64,000 nucleotides of DNA from Paenibacillus sp. AN1007 (GCF_040702995.1 NZ_CP159992.1:5981001-6045000); one strand, 5' to 3'; positions 1 to 8,493 are shown, numbered from the stretch's first letter. Notes: generated by a model not told the origin, from the letters alone. Numbers and translations are program-made.

Positions 1-1131
1 ATGAAGCTCAGCAGCAATGAAGAATTAGAGATCACTGCCATGTCGAAGGTGCCGCATATGAGAGTGCACGGCAGAACAACGGAAGACCGTTCACCCCTGA
101 CTTTATTTTGGACAGGCAGCGCGGTCGAACTTAACGTGCAGGGCTCAGAACTGTGGGTGGAAGTAGAGTCATCATATGATCAGCTTGAGCCCTGGATCAG
201 CGTTATCATTAACGGTGTTCCGGTCAGCCGGCAGATGTTGGTGAGGGGCAGATTCTGGATCTGTATATTCCGCGGCATGAACCCTGATGCAGTAAAAAAT
301 GTGCGTATTATTAAGGATGTACAGGCGATGAGTGTTGATCCGGGCTGCAGTCTGCAGTTTCATGCAGTGAAAACAAATGGCACCTTTCTACCGGTGGAAG
401 AGAAGCGGCTTAAAATCGAATTTATTGGAGACAGCATCACTTCGGGTGAGGGAGCGATTGGCGCGAAGACGGAGGAGGACTGGGTCCCGATGTGGTTTAG
501 TGCGCTGCACAACTATACGTTCATGACGGCTGAGGCGTTACACGCGGAGTACCGTGTCATCTCTCAGAGCGGTTGGGGCGTACTGAGCAGTTGGGACAAC
601 AACCCGCGCGGTAACATTCCAGAATATTATGAACAGGTCTGCGGCCTGCTGCAGGGTGAACAGAATAAACAACTTGGTGCGCTGGAGCCGCATGAATTCA
701 GCTCTTGGCAGCCGGACGTAATCGTGGTTAATCTCGGCAGTAATGATGATGGCGCATTTCATTCTCCAGCATGGACTGACCCGCTCACCGGACAGGTGTA
801 CAAGCAGCGTTTGAATGAAGATGGAACGTATCATGAAGAAGACTTGGCCAAGTTTGAGCAGGCTTCTGTACAATTTCTGATCCAACTGCGGAAAAATAAT
901 CCGCAAGCATATATCGTCTGGGCTTATGGCATGCTTGGAGCATCCATGCTGCCCGCGATATACCGTGCGGCTGACACATATAAAAGCCAAACAGCAGATC
1001 ACCGGGTTTCCATCGTGCAGCTTCCCAATACAACCCTGGAAACGATAGGCGCAAGAACACATCCTGGTGACCTGTCACATCGCAGAGCGGCTGATGTACT
1101 AACCGAATGGATTAAAGGAATTCTGAAATAA
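1..1131 (+). CDS. SGNH/GDSL-family hydrolase (carbohydrate-esterase-like)
   Basis: Probable ester hydrolase of the SGNH superfamily, with the layout of CE2-type carbohydrate esterases: an N-terminal beta-rich region (about residues 15-130) followed by the catalytic domain. Visible motifs are G143-D144-S145 with Ser145 as likely nucleophile, G246-x-N248 (block III), and D357-x-x-H360 near the C-terminus. No signal peptide is seen, so it probably acts in the cytosol, perhaps removing acetyl groups from imported oligosaccharides. The first ATG is at base 1, so the real start could lie upstream of the window. The N-terminal domain nevertheless looks nearly complete. The fold assignment is firm; the substrate is not known. 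Confidence 0.85.
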   Translation: MKLSSNEELEITAMSKVPHMRVHGRTTEDRSPLTLFWTGSAVELNVQGSELWVEVESSYDQLEPWISVIINGVPVSRQMLVRGRFWICIFRGMNPDAVKNVRIIKDVQAMSVDPGCSLQFHAVKTNGTFLPVEEKRLKIEFIGDSITSGEGAIGAKTEEDWVPMWFSALHNYTFMTAEALHAEYRVISQSGWGVLSSWDNNPRGNIPEYYEQVCGLLQGEQNKQLGALEPHEFSSWQPDVIVVNLGSNDDGAFHSPAWTDPLTGQVYKQRLNEDGTYHEEDLAKFEQASVQFLIQLRKNNPQAYIVWAYGMLGASMLPAIYRAADTYKSQTADHRVSIVQLPNTTLETIGARTHPGDLSHRRAADVLTEWIKGILK

Positions 1132-1182
1132 AATTATTTTGATGCGTGTCTCCATGATAATTTTAAGTCATGGGATAACGAA

Positions 1183-1216
1183 AGACCGTGCAGCGGGACG
1201 CTGTACGGTCTTCTTT
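1183..1216. terminator. bidirectional terminator hairpin
   Basis: AGACCGTGCAGC pairs with GCTGTACGGTCT around a 5-base loop, followed by CTTTT on the plus strand. It lies between the convergent esterase and the dihydrofolate-reductase-like gene and can serve both. Confidence 0.75.
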
Positions 1217-1244
1217 TAGTTGTTTTATCGAAACTGATCATCTG

Positions 1245-1805
1245 TTAACCTGTAATGAAACCTCTGCTTGCAGGGCTGCGCCGCACCTCATAACGAATGG
1301 ATATGATCTGTCCAAGTGTCTGGGTACGAATCATTCTGAGCAGTGCAGGTGAGGTACCTTTAGGAAATAAGGGGATTCCTTCACCGAGCACCTTCGGTAT
1401 AATCGCTATCTCAATTTCATCCAACAGCTGTGTTTCCATCACGGATTGAACAAGCAGGCCGCCGCCTATAATCCACACATCTCCCTCGGAAGTCTCTTTG
1501 AGCCGGGGAATAAGTGTCTCCACATGCTCGGTTGTGAATTGTACATGCGGTGCAGGCGGCTGCTCTGCGCGGGAAAGGACATAGGCTGGACGATCTGCGT
1601 AAGGGAATTCCTCTGATAAGGTAAGAACCTCCTCGTATGTGGAACGTCCCATAACAACGCTCCCTATCGTCTGATAAAATGCGGCATATCCGTTATCTCC
1701 TCCGTCACCTTCAACATCAAACAGCCAGTCTACAGAACCGTCCAATCGGGCAATATATCCATCCAGGCTCATAGCAATGTAGAGAATTGTTTTTGAAGCA
1801 GTCAC
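1245..1805 (-). CDS. dihydrofolate reductase family protein (RibD C-terminal type)
   Basis: A 186-residue protein of the RibD-C/dihydrofolate-reductase-like family (YwjB/YyaP type). It shows the family opening IAMSLDGYIA, then D..WL, the block VVMGRSTYEEVL at about residues 50-61 and the nucleotide-binding stretch DVWIIGGGLLV near residue 110. Such proteins are presumed NADPH-dependent reductases; their substrates are mostly unknown, so a folate or riboflavin role cannot be assumed. The start is GTG with a GGGAG site 10 bases upstream; a nearby ATG is out of frame and stops at once. It is a single gene with a strong palindrome just upstream. Confidence 0.85.
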   Translation of the reverse strand: MTASKTILYIAMSLDGYIARLDGSVDWLFDVEGDGGDNGYAAFYQTIGSVVMGRSTYEEVLTLSEEFPYADRPAYVLSRAEQPPAPHVQFTTEHVETLIPRLKETSEGDVWIIGGGLLVQSVMETQLLDEIEIAIIPKVLGEGIPLFPKGTSPALLRMIRTQTLGQIISIRYEVRRSPASRGFITG

Positions 1806-1848
1806 GTGTGCATCGCTCCCTTCTTTTGATACCTTTAGGATACCGCAT

Positions 1849-1873
1849 AACTATGACATATCATGTCGTAGTT
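1849..1873. promoter_or_regulatory. palindromic operator candidate
   Basis: AACTATGACAT and ATGTCGTAGTT form an inverted repeat (10 of 11 pairs) around a 3-base centre. It lies 44 bases upstream of the GTG start of the reductase-like gene, where a repressor site would be expected. The cognate regulator is unknown. Confidence 0.45.
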
Positions 1874-1946
1874 GGTATGCTGGCTCAAAAATTAAAGGGC
1901 AGCATTGACTGCCATCAACAATGCACTATTTCCAACAAGCAATGAA

Positions 1947-2972
1947 TCAGCGGACATTAATCTGCAGCGGACTGTCTTTCAATGCATAGATTTTCTGCAG
2001 TATTCGAGCATACGGTTCCTTTGCTTCCACAGCTTCGGCATGGAGATACCCTTCTATAAGTCTGTATCCAAACACGATCAGAATCATCTCGTACACGCAG
2101 TGATCAGCGAGTGGGGGAGCATCAGCATACTCCGCAAAACCTTGGTAATACGCAGGAATACAGCGCTGATAGTACTCCACCATATGATCAATATCTGTTT
2201 CATCTGCGATCAGGCTGGCCAGATCCTCTCCAAGGTAACCCCATCCGGATGTATCCCAATCAATGAGCGCAATTTTCCCATCGGCATAAAATATATTGGT
2301 CACCCAGAAATCCCGGTGGTTCAGCACGACGGGCAGCTGCTCGATTCGGGCAAAGATGTTGTCCGAGTTCTCATCTATATCGATTAGCATTTGCCGGACA
2401 TGCGGCGGGAAATCACAATTTTCGGAACGGATATAATCATACACAAGCGGCCAGGAGCGATAATAAAGATACGTGTTTTTCATCAGATCGACATGGCTCA
2501 AGTTGGTCAGATTCTGCAGCACGGCGGGCTGCTCCGCATACAGTTTGCCATGATAGCGACCTAACTCCAGCGCAGCCTGTTCATACATATCATCGGACAG
2601 CTCTAAACCAGTCACCCCATCGATGTATTCCAGCCACAGCTGATATCCAGTCTCTTCATCATTCATTTCTGCATAGTAGCAAACGGGCCAGCGAAAGGTA
2701 TCCGAGAAGGTCGTTCCGAGATCAGACATGTAGAGATCATATTCTCGGCGCCAGGAGTCAGGGTCATTGTAACGTTCCCATTTCGACTGAATCTTCAGCA
2801 CGATTTGATAGGGCAGGTTCTGACCATCAGCAGTTTCGGCAGTACCCGTAACCAGACTTACATTCCCTACTGTTCCGCCATGAAGCGTGATAGTGTCATA
2901 TTCTACTGTGATTACATCTTGTTTAAAATATTGCTTTAACACCTGGTACAGCGTTTCCATCGTCATATTCAT
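1947..2972 (-). CDS. APH-family phosphotransferase
   Basis: A 341-residue protein kinase-like phosphotransferase of the aminoglycoside phosphotransferase/choline kinase superfamily. The catalytic loop H219-R-D221...N226 and the metal-binding I-D238-W-D240 are both present, so it should be active. The substrate is not evident: members phosphorylate antibiotics, choline, homoserine or other small molecules. A GGAGG site lies 9 bases before the ATG. Its first four bases overlap the end of rsgA (ATGA), so the two are translationally coupled and expressed from one transcript. Calling it an antibiotic-resistance gene would be over-reading. Confidence 0.85.
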   Translation of the reverse strand: MNMTMETLYQVLKQYFKQDVITVEYDTITLHGGTVGNVSLVTGTAETADGQNLPYQIVLKIQSKWERYNDPDSWRREYDLYMSDLGTTFSDTFRWPVCYYAEMNDEETGYQLWLEYIDGVTGLELSDDMYEQAALELGRYHGKLYAEQPAVLQNLTNLSHVDLMKNTYLYYRSWPLVYDYIRSENCDFPPHVRQMLIDIDENSDNIFARIEQLPVVLNHRDFWVTNIFYADGKIALIDWDTSGWGYLGEDLASLIADETDIDHMVEYYQRCIPAYYQGFAEYADAPPLADHCVYEMILIVFGYRLIEGYLHAEAVEAKEPYARILQKIYALKDSPLQINVR

Positions 2973-4042
2973 TGTTTGCGGCCTCCATTTTTCTTCGCTT
3001 GTTTACTCCACATGGCGTTTGTTTTATCTTTCGCTCTTTTGTCGATAAGATAGCTCGATCTGTGCTGCACAAACCTGTTCTCCTGCTGCTGCGATTGATA
3101 CTGCTCCCATCGTTCACGGGTCAGCGAACCGCTGTTCAGTGCGGAGAGAACAGCGCAGCCAGGCTCGGTCTGGTGACGGCAGTCTGAGAATCGGCATTGG
3201 GAGAACAGCTCTTCGATATCAGTGAAGCTTGCGCTTATACCTTCTTCAGCATCAAATAGACCCAACTCGCGCATCCCGGGCGTATCAATAACCATCGCTC
3301 CGGAGGGCAGCATGAATAGTTGACGATGTGTTGTGGTATGTCTTCCCCGGCTGTCGCCTTCCCGAATTTCCTGAACTTTCATGACATGTTTTTCGAGTAA
3401 CACATTGAGCAGTGAGGATTTGCCCACGCCGGACATACCGAGAAAAACAACCGTTTGACCAGGTATCAGATAAGAAGCTAGTTCGTTCAGCCCCAGACCG
3501 GAATGACTGCTGATCACGTGAACAGGTACATCGGGTATGCTTTCTTGAACTGCTGCGAGCATGGGAAAATAATCTGCAGCAAGGTCTGCTTTGGTCAGAA
3601 TAATGACCGGTTGACCACCGCTTTGTCTGGCTTGTGTCAGGTACCTCAAAATACGATTAAGGTTAAAGTCCTGGTTCAGCGAAGTAAGGATGAATACAGT
3701 ATCGAAATTGGCGGCTACAACCTGTTCCAGTACCGTTTTGGCGTAGCCGGCAGCGTGGCCTGTGTAATCTGCACGTGAGAACTTGGAGCGGCGGGGGAGC
3801 ACCTTAATGATCAGAGAATCACCGCTTTCGCTGTACCGCAGCAGGACAAAATCACCGACACACGGAAAATCAGTCCGCATATCCGCATGGTAATAAAACG
3901 AGCCTTTCAGTAGAGCTGTGACTTCACCTAGTTCAGTCATGACGGTGAAGCGCTCCCGCTGAGATTCTGTGATTCTGCCAGGCAATAACCCATCTAAATT
4001 CTCTTCTGTTTCTATATATCCATAAGCTTTCAAATTCATCAT
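2969..4042 (-). CDS. rsgA: small ribosomal subunit biogenesis GTPase RsgA
   Basis: A circularly permuted GTPase that acts late in 30S ribosomal subunit assembly. The N-terminal OB-fold is followed by G4 (ILTKADL), then G1 (GMSGVGKSS, from residue 202), G3 (DTPGMRELGL) and a C-terminal zinc knuckle with C283, C288, H290 and C296. The length (357 residues) fits the longer RsgA forms. I place the start at the first of two adjacent ATGs (4042), which has AAAGGAG 14 bases upstream. An in-frame TTG at 4141 is rejected because it lies inside terminator hairpins and lacks a ribosome binding site. The gene overlaps the downstream APH-type gene by four bases. Confidence 0.95.
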   Translation of the reverse strand: MMNLKAYGYIETEENLDGLLPGRITESQRERFTVMTELGEVTALLKGSFYYHADMRTDFPCVGDFVLLRYSESGDSLIIKVLPRRSKFSRADYTGHAAGYAKTVLEQVVAANFDTVFILTSLNQDFNLNRILRYLTQARQSGGQPVIILTKADLAADYFPMLAAVQESIPDVPVHVISSHSGLGLNELASYLIPGQTVVFLGMSGVGKSSLLNVLLEKHVMKVQEIREGDSRGRHTTTHRQLFMLPSGAMVIDTPGMRELGLFDAEEGISASFTDIEELFSQCRFSDCRHQTEPGCAVLSALNSGSLTRERWEQYQSQQQENRFVQHRSSYLIDKRAKDKTNAMWSKQAKKNGGRKQ

Positions 4043-4088
4043 TGGTATACAATTAGCTCCTTTAAAGTTGTTTTTGGACGCAAAAATA

Positions 4089-4168
4089 CCGCAGACAAGC
4101 AGCCTCTTAAGAAGCTGCTGTTCTGCGGCATCAGGATGCAAAAAAAGATACGACCTTCATCGTATCTT
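4089..4168 (-). promoter_or_regulatory. tandem terminator-like hairpins in the rsgA leader
   Basis: Read on the minus strand, the first hairpin (4145-4168) has 9-bp arms AAGATACGA/TCGTATCTT followed by seven T. The second (4089-4128) pairs CCGCAGA and AGCAGC with TCTGCGG and GCTGCT and is followed by TATTTTT. The second ends about 25 bases before the rsgA ribosome binding site. That leaves no room for a promoter between it and the gene, so rsgA transcripts must read through it. Confidence 0.6.
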
Positions 4169-4262
4169 CAAAACAGCAATATTCACGAAAGGTTACTTTG
4201 GATGGCATAACAAATAATACGGGAGTTTTCCCGCCTTTTTCAGATATGCCAGCTATTCAGTT

Positions 4263-4301
4263 TTAAGAACGGACCACCATATCCATATAAGTAGCTGCCA
4301 T
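4263..4301 (-). CDS. possible 12-residue leader peptide
   Basis: A tiny reading frame (MAATYMDMVVRS) with an unusually good ribosome binding site, AGGGAGAGG, 7 bases before its ATG. It lies in the 358-base stretch between the XRE gene and rsgA, upstream of the two terminator-like hairpins. A promoter-like TTGAAT-17-TATTGT lies further upstream on the same strand. Between peptide and hairpins a further structure pairs TGGCATA with TATGCCA around CGGGA/TCCCG (4203-4251). It could be a leader peptide of the rsgA operon; this rests on position alone and the ORF could be chance. Confidence 0.3.
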   Translation of the reverse strand: MAATYMDMVVRS

Positions 4302-4400
4302 TAAAAACCTCTCCCTTCGTGTAAGGAACTTGCTTATCACTAAGCTGTCTATACAATAACCTGTATTGGAAAATAATTCAATGTTTAATGATGCGGATTT

Positions 4401-5171
4401 TTATGAATTCCCTACGGTTACGTTCATCGACCCCTGTTTATTGATGATTTGATGAATCATAACGAGCAGCCGAACCGTAAGATCAGCCCGAAAGTTCAGC
4501 CGGTATCCACCTCGCACGCGGTCGACAAACCCAAGTTCAATGCATTCTGTAAGGATCTCATCCAGATGTATGGAGTCTGGAAGCTGCTCCCGCAGCATTT
4601 CTTCATCTACTGCATAATCCGGCTTCAGATCATCTATATCTCGCAATAAATGAAGTAAAACAAGGCGGACCTCATCAGACAGCAGGTTCAGCGGGAAGCC
4701 TGGCTCGCTGCGTAATGTCTCAACAGCTTCTTCCAAGAACGTCGGTGAGGCAATACAAACAAGGCGATCCTTAGCCCAGGCACCCAGCCCTGCTGGCCCA
4801 AGGTGAATATGTACAAGAGACGGATGCCCGTCTGAACGAACCGGCAGTGCAGATGCAGGTCCTTCGGTTAGTGTGATCAGCTGCCCAAGAAATTCAATCC
4901 GATCGGTTAATTCCAGCTGGTGGAACGTCTCGCGGATTTGAGGAATAAGCGACGTGAGTCCACCTTCGTGTCCCAATAAATAATCCGTCGAGCAGCCAAA
5001 CGTTTCGGCTAACTTTACAATCAGTGGCAGATCGGGTAAGGAATCGCCATTCTCCCACTTGGACACTGCTTGTGCGGACACGGATAAATGCCTTCCTAAC
5101 TCCTCCTGAGTCATACTGCTGGACCTCCGAAGCTTTGCAATTTTGGTGCTCATATACTGAAGATTGTTCAT
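4401..5171 (-). CDS. XRE-family transcriptional regulator
   Basis: A 256-residue DNA-binding protein. The N-terminal Cro/C1-type helix-turn-helix (about residues 10-65) includes MTQEELGRHLSVSAQAVSKW and ends with the typical TDYLLGHE. The remaining 190 residues are a predicted sensory or dimerisation region that I do not recognise. The ATG at 5171 has GGAGG 9 bases upstream, which supports this start over the in-frame ATG seven codons later. The target genes are unknown; the gene is a single transcription unit on the minus strand and may be autoregulated. Confidence 0.85.
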   Translation of the reverse strand: MNNLQYMSTKIAKLRRSSSMTQEELGRHLSVSAQAVSKWENGDSLPDLPLIVKLAETFGCSTDYLLGHEGGLTSLIPQIRETFHQLELTDRIEFLGQLITLTEGPASALPVRSDGHPSLVHIHLGPAGLGAWAKDRLVCIASPTFLEEAVETLRSEPGFPLNLLSDEVRLVLLHLLRDIDDLKPDYAVDEEMLREQLPDSIHLDEILTECIELGFVDRVRGGYRLNFRADLTVRLLVMIHQIINKQGSMNVTVGNS

Positions 5172-5332
5172 TAGAGAAAACCTCCTTCGAAATGTTATCT
5201 ATAGCATAACGTCTGTTCTTCATCTCGTGTATGGAGGCGTAAGTGACACTTCAACCAACCGTTGATATTTCTATATCTCTGGTTGAGTGATGACGGACTT
5301 ATTTACTGTGTACTGTCTGCTGTCTCGTGTGT

Positions 5333-5899
5333 TTAAGAACGAGTGTAGATGATAAATTGCCCCTCGCTTGCAGATTCACTGCCTACCCAGCCTACGGGCA
5401 TACCCTGATTTTTATATACTTCAAACATTGCTTCAAAATAAGGGTGCGGTTCCCTGCACAGCAGCCGGGCTTTGGCAATCTGATAGAGGTCGCCGCTGAT
5501 TATATCTGCGAGAAGGTTAACGTACGCAGGCTGCAGGCTTAGTTCATCAGCCAGTCCATCTATTCTTTTCTTCATGATGCCATAAAAGTCATGCGCTTCT
5601 TCGTACAGAATAAGTGCTCGTGCAAGAGTTCGCTCTTCCTCACTGGAGGCAGGCGGGATATCTCCGGATGCATCTGCGGTGATGTCCAGCAGAAAATAAT
5701 AAGGCGGAGCTGCATCTTCATCCTGATAAAACAGCAGGGCTTCTTCTAGATTCATAAACAGACCCGATTTCTCAGAACCTGCTCCATCTACCGCTGTGTT
5801 AGGTGCTGCTGAAGAATAAGGGCCCTTCAGCACATCGCCATGCTCAAGGTAATCAATAACCTCACGTACATCTGCTGGAAAGAGTTCTTTGCTGCTCAT
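5333..5899 (-). CDS. hypothetical protein
   Basis: A 188-residue acidic soluble protein with no signal peptide or membrane segment. I recognise no family. Residues 75-160 contain a predicted helical region rich in acidic and aromatic residues (for example LYEEAHDFYGIMKKRIDGLADEL), which looks like a helical bundle. A GGGAG motif lies 12 bases before the ATG. It is divergent from the WYL-domain regulator at 6096, with about 200 bases between them that should hold both promoters. No function can be offered from sequence. Confidence 0.6.
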   Translation of the reverse strand: MSSKELFPADVREVIDYLEHGDVLKGPYSSAAPNTAVDGAGSEKSGLFMNLEEALLFYQDEDAAPPYYFLLDITADASGDIPPASSEEERTLARALILYEEAHDFYGIMKKRIDGLADELSLQPAYVNLLADIISGDLYQIAKARLLCREPHPYFEAMFEVYKNQGMPVGWVGSESASEGQFIIYTRS

Positions 5900-6095
5900 C
5901 GTTGGCTTCAGCTCCCGATATTTAGTCGTGAATGCTCTATATTTCTACATGGGTGTTGGAGGGCCCTGCTTGCATCTCAAACTTATCTCAGGGCCGATGC
6001 CCAGATGGGAATTCGTGAAACAGCCCCGATGTGCTACAATTTTCGTGAGACCTAATTTTATTACCTAAAGCGACATAGGTTAAGGTGGGATGATG

Positions 6096-7004
6096 ATGAA
6101 TCAACGCAGGCTGGCGATGATGCGCCTCATGGATTCCAGACATAAGTTCACGGCACGTGAATTGGCCGAACGGTTCGAGGTCTCGGTGCGAACGATCCAG
6201 CGAGATCTGGATGCGCTGCAGGCACTCGGATTTCCCTTATATACGGAGGTTGGAGTAAACGGGGGATACCGGGTGCTTCCAAACCGGATTTTGCCGCCCC
6301 TGCAGCTGACACAGCAGGAAGCACTGGGGCTGTTTATGATGCTTGAATATCTGCAGCAGGTTCCTGATTTTCCGTATGGTTCGGTTCGGGAGCATCTGGC
6401 GGAGCAGTACTTCTCCACGCTGCCTTCGGATGTACAGGACCGGATTGCAGGGATGAGAGATCATATTGCATTTATGCAGCATCCAGGTGATCATAGCGAG
6501 TTCTTAACATCCGAGCTGTTAACGGCTGCTGTTGAGAAGAAAGGCATTGTATTTATGTATCATGCTAGAAGCGGCTGGAAAAAGGTGAGTGTGTATCCTC
6601 TGGGTATCTATTATGAACAGGGATATTGGTACATGCCTGCGCGAAATAATGACCGAGTATTGCTGTACCGCGTGGACCGAATGAAGCAGCTTACCGTGCT
6701 CGATCAGACGGATGAATCACTGCCTACGCTAAAGGCATGGCTGAAACAGGCAGCGGATCAGGAGGCGGAAGCAGTTGTTCTGCGATTCACCGAATTCGGT
6801 GTTAGAATAGCGGCGTCGGATGTGCTGTTCAGAGCGGTGTCCCATCAGGAGTGGCGCGGAATGGTACCTCGAACAGAGTTTGCCTTTACGGCGCGCAGAT
6901 TGCTTTCTTATGGTCCCGAGGTGGAAGTGGTGTCTCCGCCAGAGCTGCGGGAACAAGTCCGCAATATGCTGCGGCAAAGTTTACACCAGTATCAAGAAGA
7001 ATAA
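6096..7004 (+). CDS. YafY-type regulator with HTH and WYL domains
   Basis: A DeoR-like HTH_11 domain (residues 1-60, with ARELAERFEVSVRTIQRDLDAL) is followed by a WYL domain (about residues 135-215) and a C-terminal WCX-like extension. WYL proteins bind nucleic acid or small ligands and act as repressors or activators, often of nearby genes or of stress and defence loci; no defence genes are present here. Three consecutive ATGs occur; the third (6096) has the best spacing, 7 bases from AAGGTGG. It is divergent from the hypothetical gene at 5899, a possible target. Confidence 0.88.
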   Translation: MNQRRLAMMRLMDSRHKFTARELAERFEVSVRTIQRDLDALQALGFPLYTEVGVNGGYRVLPNRILPPLQLTQQEALGLFMMLEYLQQVPDFPYGSVREHLAEQYFSTLPSDVQDRIAGMRDHIAFMQHPGDHSEFLTSELLTAAVEKKGIVFMYHARSGWKKVSVYPLGIYYEQGYWYMPARNNDRVLLYRVDRMKQLTVLDQTDESLPTLKAWLKQAADQEAEAVVLRFTEFGVRIAASDVLFRAVSHQEWRGMVPRTEFAFTARRLLSYGPEVEVVSPPELREQVRNMLRQSLHQYQEE

Positions 7005-7055
7005 AGGATTTCGGCTGTTTATGGGGAAATTATGATTAATGAAAGGGGGGCTACC

Positions 7056-7169
7056 ATGATTCGATTCATAATAAATTTGACGACCCGCTCTATGCAGAGT
7101 CTACACGAGGACAACGGCGGTTGTTTGCATAGAGCCAGATTCACTTTTCCGCCATCAATGACGTACTAA
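7056..7169 (+). CDS. possible 37-residue small protein
   Basis: A short frame beginning MIRFIINLTTRSMQ with a very strong site, AAAGGGGGG, 5 bases before the ATG. It has no recognisable motif. Its coding sequence is dominated by two inverted repeats, so it may be an incidental frame in a structured leader rather than a gene. It could alternatively be a leader ORF for the downstream CD3324-type gene. Confidence 0.25.
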   Translation: MIRFIINLTTRSMQSLHEDNGGCLHRARFTFPPSMTY

Positions 7170-7174
7170 CGTCA
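7087..7174 (+). repeat. two inverted repeats upstream of the CD3324-type gene
   Basis: GCTCTATGCA (7087-7096) is perfectly complementary to TGCATAGAGC (7126-7135). Further on, TGACGT-acta-ACGTCA (7159-7174) is a perfect 6-bp palindrome with a 4-base centre. The first could form an RNA hairpin and the second looks like a dimer binding site. Both lie 60-150 bases before a helix-turn-helix protein gene. Confidence 0.5.
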
Positions 7175-7233
7175 GAAGTTTCTCGTACGGCTCTGCTGCC
7201 TTAAAGATTACATTTTTTAAGGAGCGGAGTACG

Positions 7234-7506
7234 ATGAAATATGTTAATGCTGATACTATCCTTCCGGAAGAATTGCTGAGAGAAATACAGCGTCATCTTC
7301 CCGGCGGATTAATCTACATCCCGAAGCCCAAGGATACCCACAAGAAATGGGGAGAGAAGTCAGGCGGTCGACAGTTGATTCGGTCGCGAAACAACGAGAT
7401 TCGCGGGCTTCATCGTGAAGGAATCACGATTGATCAGCTTGCAGCACGTTTTTGTTTATCGATCGACAGCATCAAGAAGATCGTATATTGCAAAGATAAA
7501 CGGTAA
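7234..7506 (+). CDS. CD3324-family protein, small helix-turn-helix
   Basis: A 90-residue protein matching the CD3324/Mor-like family of firmicutes: MKYVNADTILPEELLREIQ at the start, a central IPKP region and a C-terminal HTH that resembles a sigma-70 region 4 helix (DQLAARFCLSIDSIKKIVY). Members are presumed small DNA-binding regulators; no specific role is established. The ATG has AAGGAGCGG about 7 bases upstream. A palindrome TGACGT-acta-ACGTCA lies 60 bases upstream and could be an autoregulatory site. Confidence 0.8.
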   Translation: MKYVNADTILPEELLREIQRHLPGGLIYIPKPKDTHKKWGEKSGGRQLIRSRNNEIRGLHREGITIDQLAARFCLSIDSIKKIVYCKDKR

Positions 7507-7520
7507 AAGGATAAACAAGT

Positions 7521-7553
7521 AAGTCACATTCGCTCCCCTGGATGTGGCTTTTT
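7521..7553 (+). terminator. terminator after the CD3324-type gene
   Basis: GTCACAT pairs with ATGTGGC (one G-T pair) and is followed by TTTTT, 15 bases after the stop codon. Confidence 0.65.
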
Positions 7554-7731
7554 GGTGTGCATCCATCGATGGGCCAAAACCATCTTTCGGTTCTCAAATA
7601 CTAAGTTGGTCAATTAGATCGGCGGGTGCTTATCTCTAAGCTGCCCTATTTCAAGGTCATCCAAAAATTGGACTTATCATTGTGATTATTGGATAATTTA
7701 AAGTAATTTGGAGATGAAGGGGGACTTATTT

Positions 7732-8328
7732 ATGGTGCGGAGTTCAGGTTCCATGCTGGCTGTGCTGATCCTTATATCCATCCTCATAATTGGCTGTACC
7801 TCAACTGAAACAGCAGAACCTTCCAACCAGACCCCTCCGCCAGTCATGGAGAAACTGAATGATGCTGGCGGGGACAAAGCTGGAGTTGAGGAGCAGCAGC
7901 AGGCCTTGGAAATGTCGCTTGATTATAAAACCAAAGAGCTTACGGTGGACGGCAAAGATTATGAAGATACATTAACACCAGAAGGGTTATCAGCCAAAGC
8001 GGAATCAATGAGATTATTTCTGACCTCCAGAAATTACGAGTCGTACATAATAAATCGCTATATTAGTTTGCCGCTTCACGCAGCAAGTATCGAAAAAGCG
8101 AAGCTGCACCCTGAGAACATACAGGCCAAGATTAAAGATCACAAAAGTGACTGGATCCTTGTAGAATATACACTTGATCTGAAATTTACAGATCAGAAAG
8201 GTAAAGAGTACAAGTCCATCCCACTCTCAGGCGATATCACCTTTTTGCAGGATGAGGGAGCATGGCGTATTCAGGATGATACGTACAATATGAAGCCCTT
8301 CACAGACATCATTAATAATGCGTTATAA
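7732..8328 (+). CDS. hypothetical lipoprotein
   Basis: A 198-residue probable lipoprotein. A hydrophobic signal segment ends in the lipobox LIIGC, giving a lipidated Cys about 22 residues in, followed by a Thr/Glu/Pro-rich linker. The rest (about residues 75-195) is a mixed alpha/beta domain I do not recognise; its ending resembles the NTF2/SnoaL-like folds common in firmicute lipoproteins. The ATG at 7732 is chosen because AAGGGGGAC precedes it by 7 bases; an upstream in-frame TTG has no site. It is anchored outside the membrane. Function unknown. Confidence 0.7.
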   Translation: MVRSSGSMLAVLILISILIIGCTSTETAEPSNQTPPPVMEKLNDAGGDKAGVEEQQQALEMSLDYKTKELTVDGKDYEDTLTPEGLSAKAESMRLFLTSRNYESYIINRYISLPLHAASIEKAKLHPENIQAKIKDHKSDWILVEYTLDLKFTDQKGKEYKSIPLSGDITFLQDEGAWRIQDDTYNMKPFTDIINNAL

Positions 8329-8493
8329 TGCGTGCTGTGTAATGTGGAGTTTCTGCATCAAGTCGCCTTTTTGGGACTGGAAATTATGCTTTAATGATCG
8401 TGGCATCCGGGGTTTGGATGCGGAAGCAGAAATTGGTGTGAACAGCTGATCAGCATAATCTTGAGCTGAGAAATATGGTCTCAAGCTGAGAAG

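Noticed and set aside
1947..2972. Antibiotic resistance gene (aminoglycoside phosphotransferase)
   Set aside because: Only superfamily motifs are visible. Many APH-fold kinases act on other metabolites, and operon partner rsgA is a housekeeping gene.
3505..3530. Third parS-like site (TGATCACGTGAACAGG)
   Set aside because: It shares CACGTG, but the flanks do not fit GTTNCACGTGAAAC, and it lies inside rsgA coding sequence.
4042..4141. Longer RsgA start at TTG 4141
   Set aside because: The extra 33 codons encode the terminator hairpin region and no ribosome binding site precedes the TTG.
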